In this document: positions 5,003 through 6,850 of the stretch, in pieces
Numbering within the stretch: position 1 is the stretch's first letter
How the letters are laid out: each line of letters opens with the position of its first letter
Source: an archaeon UBA168
Lineage (GTDB): Archaea > Thermoproteota > Thermoprotei_A > Marsarchaeales > UBA168
Reading direction: 5' to 3'
DNA length: 6,850 nucleotides
Assembly: GCA_002507085.1 (NCBI GenBank)
Contig: DAYW01000052.1
Span: 1-6,850 of the forward strand
The notes under the pieces: model-generated
What the model saw: only the letters and a program-made list of their open reading frames with translations
Told to the model about the DNA's origin: nothing
The model's database searches: none
Translations under genes and position numbers: made by a program

Positions 5003-5971
5003 TTATGGATTATAAGCAAGAGGGCCGTAGCCTATTCCTGACAGGTAGACACCTGCTGCAAACACAGCTATCAGTATCACAAGGGCTATCCAATCTATCT
5101 TGTGAAAGGCCACCTCATGGTAGTACGTCCTGACCTTGTTCGCGCGAAAGCCCCTGAGATCCGCAGATATGGCTATGTTTTCGGCACTCTTCAGCGTCCA
5201 GATTATTATGGACGCGGTTGCCATAAGAACTGCCCTTATCTGCTGGAAGAACTTGCTGAATACTGCCTTCACGTTACGACTTTGGGCGGGCCCGAAGTCA
5301 AAACCTCTTACCCTCATGGCATCTAGTATGGTCATGGCGCTTTCCAATATCTTGGGAATAGCAATTACAGCAACAACGAGCGCGAAGCCGAGCTCCACTG
5401 GTACTTTTGACTTTTCAAGTGAACGCAAGATGTCCGCCGGTGAGCTCGTGAACACCAACAGAAATCCGCTCGCCACGGCTGCTGATGCCCTGAAGGCAAT
5501 TTGAAGCCCATAAAAGAAGCCCTGTTCTGAAAGCCCATAGGCACCTATGACCTGAAACTGCGGAGGAAAAGGCAATATGAACACGTCCAGTCCAAAGAGC
5601 TCGGTAAGCAGAGATGGGTTTGTAAATAGTGCCTCAGTCCAGGCCGTTCCTAAGAAAGTGGCAATGGTTAATGGCAGCACTATGCGGTATTTCGAAGTAG
5701 GATTAACGGTAAAGACGTAAAGCACGAGCATGACGGCAAGGAAAACGGCGGATATCCACCATATGGTAAAGGCGGCGACCGTCGTTATCACTATAGCCAT
5801 TAAGATCTTTATCCTGGGGTCAACGCGGTAAAGAAATGATTTTCCTTCAATGAACTGAAAAAGGGACATATAACCCCTGAATCCGATTATCTTCCATATA
5901 AGGTAAATCGTGAGCACAGGACCCATGGTTATTATCAATATGGAAGTTAACCAGAGGAGGACGACATTCAA
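5003..5971 (-). CDS. ecfT: ECF transporter transmembrane component EcfT
   Basis: The membrane scaffold of an energy-coupling-factor importer, which links the ATPases to the vitamin- or metal-binding S component. From TTG 5971 it has 322 aa with about six or seven hydrophobic segments. Family marks are YRVDPRIKIL at 48-57 and the two coupling-helix motifs, DAMRVRGFDFG (217-227, R222) and SADLRGFRANKVRT (269-282, R273), whose arginines contact the ATPase grooves. The start is uncertain. ATG 5869 (288 aa, MSLFQFIEGKSFLYRVDPR) looks like the usual family N-terminus, and a CTTATATG box lies at 5902-5895. The upstream 34 codons nevertheless encode a clean membrane helix and are probably translated. 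TTG 5971 follows the stop of the preceding 37-codon ORF by one base. A one-base deletion in G5 (5986-5982) would fuse the two into one 360-aa protein. The substrate is unknown because no S component is visible. Confidence 0.88.
   Translation of the reverse strand: MNVVLLWLTSILIITMGPVLTIYLIWKIIGFRGYMSLFQFIEGKSFLYRVDPRIKILMAIVITTVAAFTIWWISAVFLAVMLVLYVFTVNPTSKYRIVLPLTIATFLGTAWTEALFTNPSLLTELFGLDVFILPFPPQFQVIGAYGLSEQGFFYGLQIAFRASAAVASGFLLVFTSSPADILRSLEKSKVPVELGFALVVAVIAIPKILESAMTILDAMRVRGFDFGPAQSRNVKAVFSKFFQQIRAVLMATASIIIWTLKSAENIAISADLRGFRANKVRTYYHEVAFHKIDWIALVILIAVFAAGVYLSGIGYGPLAYNP
5009..5016 (-). promoter_or_regulatory. TATA-like box inside the ecfT 3' end
   Basis: CTTATAAT on the minus strand is centred 22.5 nt before the TTG of the 51-aa ORF, and lies in the last codons of ecfT. 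The bases also encode AYN, so a chance match is possible. Confidence 0.3.
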
Positions 5972-5972
5972 G

Positions 5973-6086
5973 TCAGGCCAACCCCCATTGACACGCGCAG
6001 ATCAAGCCATGCAGCATTTTCAACCCGCGCTTCTCGATATCCCTCTCCACGCTAATATGCCTTTCTAGGAAAGCGCGTCTTTTCAT
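5973..6086 (-). CDS. 37-codon ORF between ecfA and ecfT
   Basis: Its ATG overlaps the ecfA stop as ATGA, the classic arrangement for translational coupling, and its TGA is followed after one base by the TTG of ecfT. The product is 37 aa: a basic, probably helical N-terminal half (MKRRAFLERHISVERDIEKR) and a short hydrophobic end (LICACQWGLA). The N-terminal half recalls the cytosolic segment at the start of some archaeal EcfT proteins; that resemblance is from memory and weak. A G5 run near its 3' end stands exactly where losing one base would join it in frame to ecfT. It is most likely the detached N-terminus of ecfT (frameshift, sequencing error or programmed shift). Otherwise it is a small operon protein of unknown role. 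Confidence 0.45.
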   Translation of the reverse strand: MKRRAFLERHISVERDIEKRGLKMLHGLICACQWGLA

Positions 6087-6850
6087 CGCTTCCTCAACCC
6101 CGAGGCGGCGCTCTTAGCGCTGACCTTCATTTTGTACTCGTTTATTAGGGGCATAATTTCGTCGATTTTAACGGCCGGAGGTTTCATAGAAAGAGCCATG
6201 GATAGCTGAAATACCTGGGGCGGGACGATTGACCAATCCGGATTATCCACAGCGCGCTCAAAGACGTCCCTTGCCGTTCCCTCTGCCGCAACGACCCCCG
6301 AGTAAAGCGCCACGACCCTGTCGCTGTGATCAGCGGCCTGCTTCATGTTATGCGACACGGCTACTACGCCTATTCCCCTTTCCCTAACCAGGCGTTTTAT
6401 GAAGTTCAGTACATCTTCCCCGGTTTCCCAATCAAGGGCCCTAGTCGGTTCGTCGAGCAAAAGGACCCTTGGCTCGTTTATTAAAACCGACGCCAGAGAA
6501 AGAAGCCTGCGCTGACCCACGCTTAGCCTATGCGGGTTTTCGTCCTTATAATTGATTAAGCTGAATTCCTCCAGTATGCCCAATGCCTTCTCCCTAACCA
6601 CCTGCGAATCAAGGCCCATGAGCTTTGGAGTGAACTCGACCTCGCTGAGAACTGTGGTGTTGAAAAGCATCTGATCAGGATCCTGAAAGACATATCCCAC
6701 GGCCGAGGACAACTCCTTTCTGCTCATCTTTGTCGTTGACTTTCCAAGCACTCTTACGTCTCCTTTAGAGGGCCTTTGAAGCCCGGCAATGAGCCTTAGG
6801 ATCGTTGTCTTGCCAGACCCGTTAGGTCCAACCAACGACACAAACTCTCC
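6083..6850 (-). CDS. ecfA: ECF transporter ATP-binding protein, 5' end outside window
   Basis: The ABC ATPase that powers the ECF importer from the cytoplasmic face. The frame stays open to the window edge and reads GEF before the GTG at 6841, as expected a few residues before Walker A, so the start lies further right. Counting from that GTG: Walker A GPNGSGKT at 5-12, Q-loop VFQDPDQMLF at 51-60 (the DPDxQ-like block is typical of EcfA rather than other ABC ATPases), signature LSVGQ at 106-110, Walker B VLLLDEPT at 126-133, D-loop ALD at 135-137, and switch His164 in SHN. The signature is LSVGQ where LSGGQ is usual; other catalytic residues are intact. The C-terminal tail of about 45 aa after 205 is the EcfA-type extension. 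It is the first gene of the operon in this window; a second EcfA and the S component may lie beyond the edge. Confidence 0.92.
   Translation of the reverse strand, partial: GEFVSLVGPNGSGKTTILRLIAGLQRPSKGDVRVLGKSTTKMSRKELSSAVGYVFQDPDQMLFNTTVLSEVEFTPKLMGLDSQVVREKALGILEEFSLINYKDENPHRLSVGQRRLLSLASVLINEPRVLLLDEPTRALDWETGEDVLNFIKRLVRERGIGVVAVSHNMKQAADHSDRVVALYSGVVAAEGTARDVFERAVDNPDWSIVPPQVFQLSMALSMKPPAVKIDEIMPLINEYKMKVSAKSAASGLRKR

Overview
The window comes from an archaeon. The evidence is a eukaryotic-type ribosomal protein L15e, an archaeal YchF-type GTPase with a TGS domain, a stand-alone THUMP protein of the archaeal Tan1 kind, and TATA-box promoters in place of Shine-Dalgarno leaders. Frequent ATA (Ile) and AGG/AGA (Arg) codons fit a thermophile, perhaps of the TACK group, but sequence reading alone does not fix the lineage.

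Layout. The left edge holds the first 28 nt of a tRNA gene on the minus strand. It is divergent from a THUMP-domain protein (107-643, +). A 268-bp gap without a convincing gene follows. Two minus-strand genes come next: the membrane metalloprotease HtpX (912-1805) and, upstream of it, the YchF-type GTPase (1874-3067). The GTPase is divergent from a short-form D-3-phosphoglycerate dehydrogenase (3211-4146, +), which is followed in tandem by ribosomal protein L15e (4185-4787, +). L15e converges on a minus-strand energy-coupling-factor (ECF) transporter operon. In transcription order that operon is an EcfA-type ATPase (start lies beyond the right edge), a 37-codon ORF overlapping its stop as ATGA, and the membrane component EcfT (5003-5971). 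A possible 51-aa gene (4835-4990, -) lies between ecfT and rpl15e.

How the genes relate. Most are housekeeping and unlinked in function: tRNA and tRNA modification, ribosome and translation (L15e, YchF), serine synthesis (SerA), membrane protein quality control (HtpX) and micronutrient uptake (ECF). No S (substrate-binding) component is in the window, so the transported substrate is unknown.

The clearest shared signal is promoter geometry. Boxes resembling CTTATAAG sit with their centres 22.5-23.5 nt before the chosen starts of five protein genes (one with a one-base mismatch), the tRNA 5' end and the putative 51-aa ORF. This implies leaderless transcripts, and it moves the starts of the YchF and SerA genes inward from the longest open frames.

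I see no CRISPR array, insertion sequence, toxin-antitoxin pair or clearly new multi-gene system. The best leads are a perfect 18-bp palindrome against the serA TATA box, a probable frame break in a G5 run between the 37-codon ORF and ecfT, and the promoter-equipped small ORF after ecfT.
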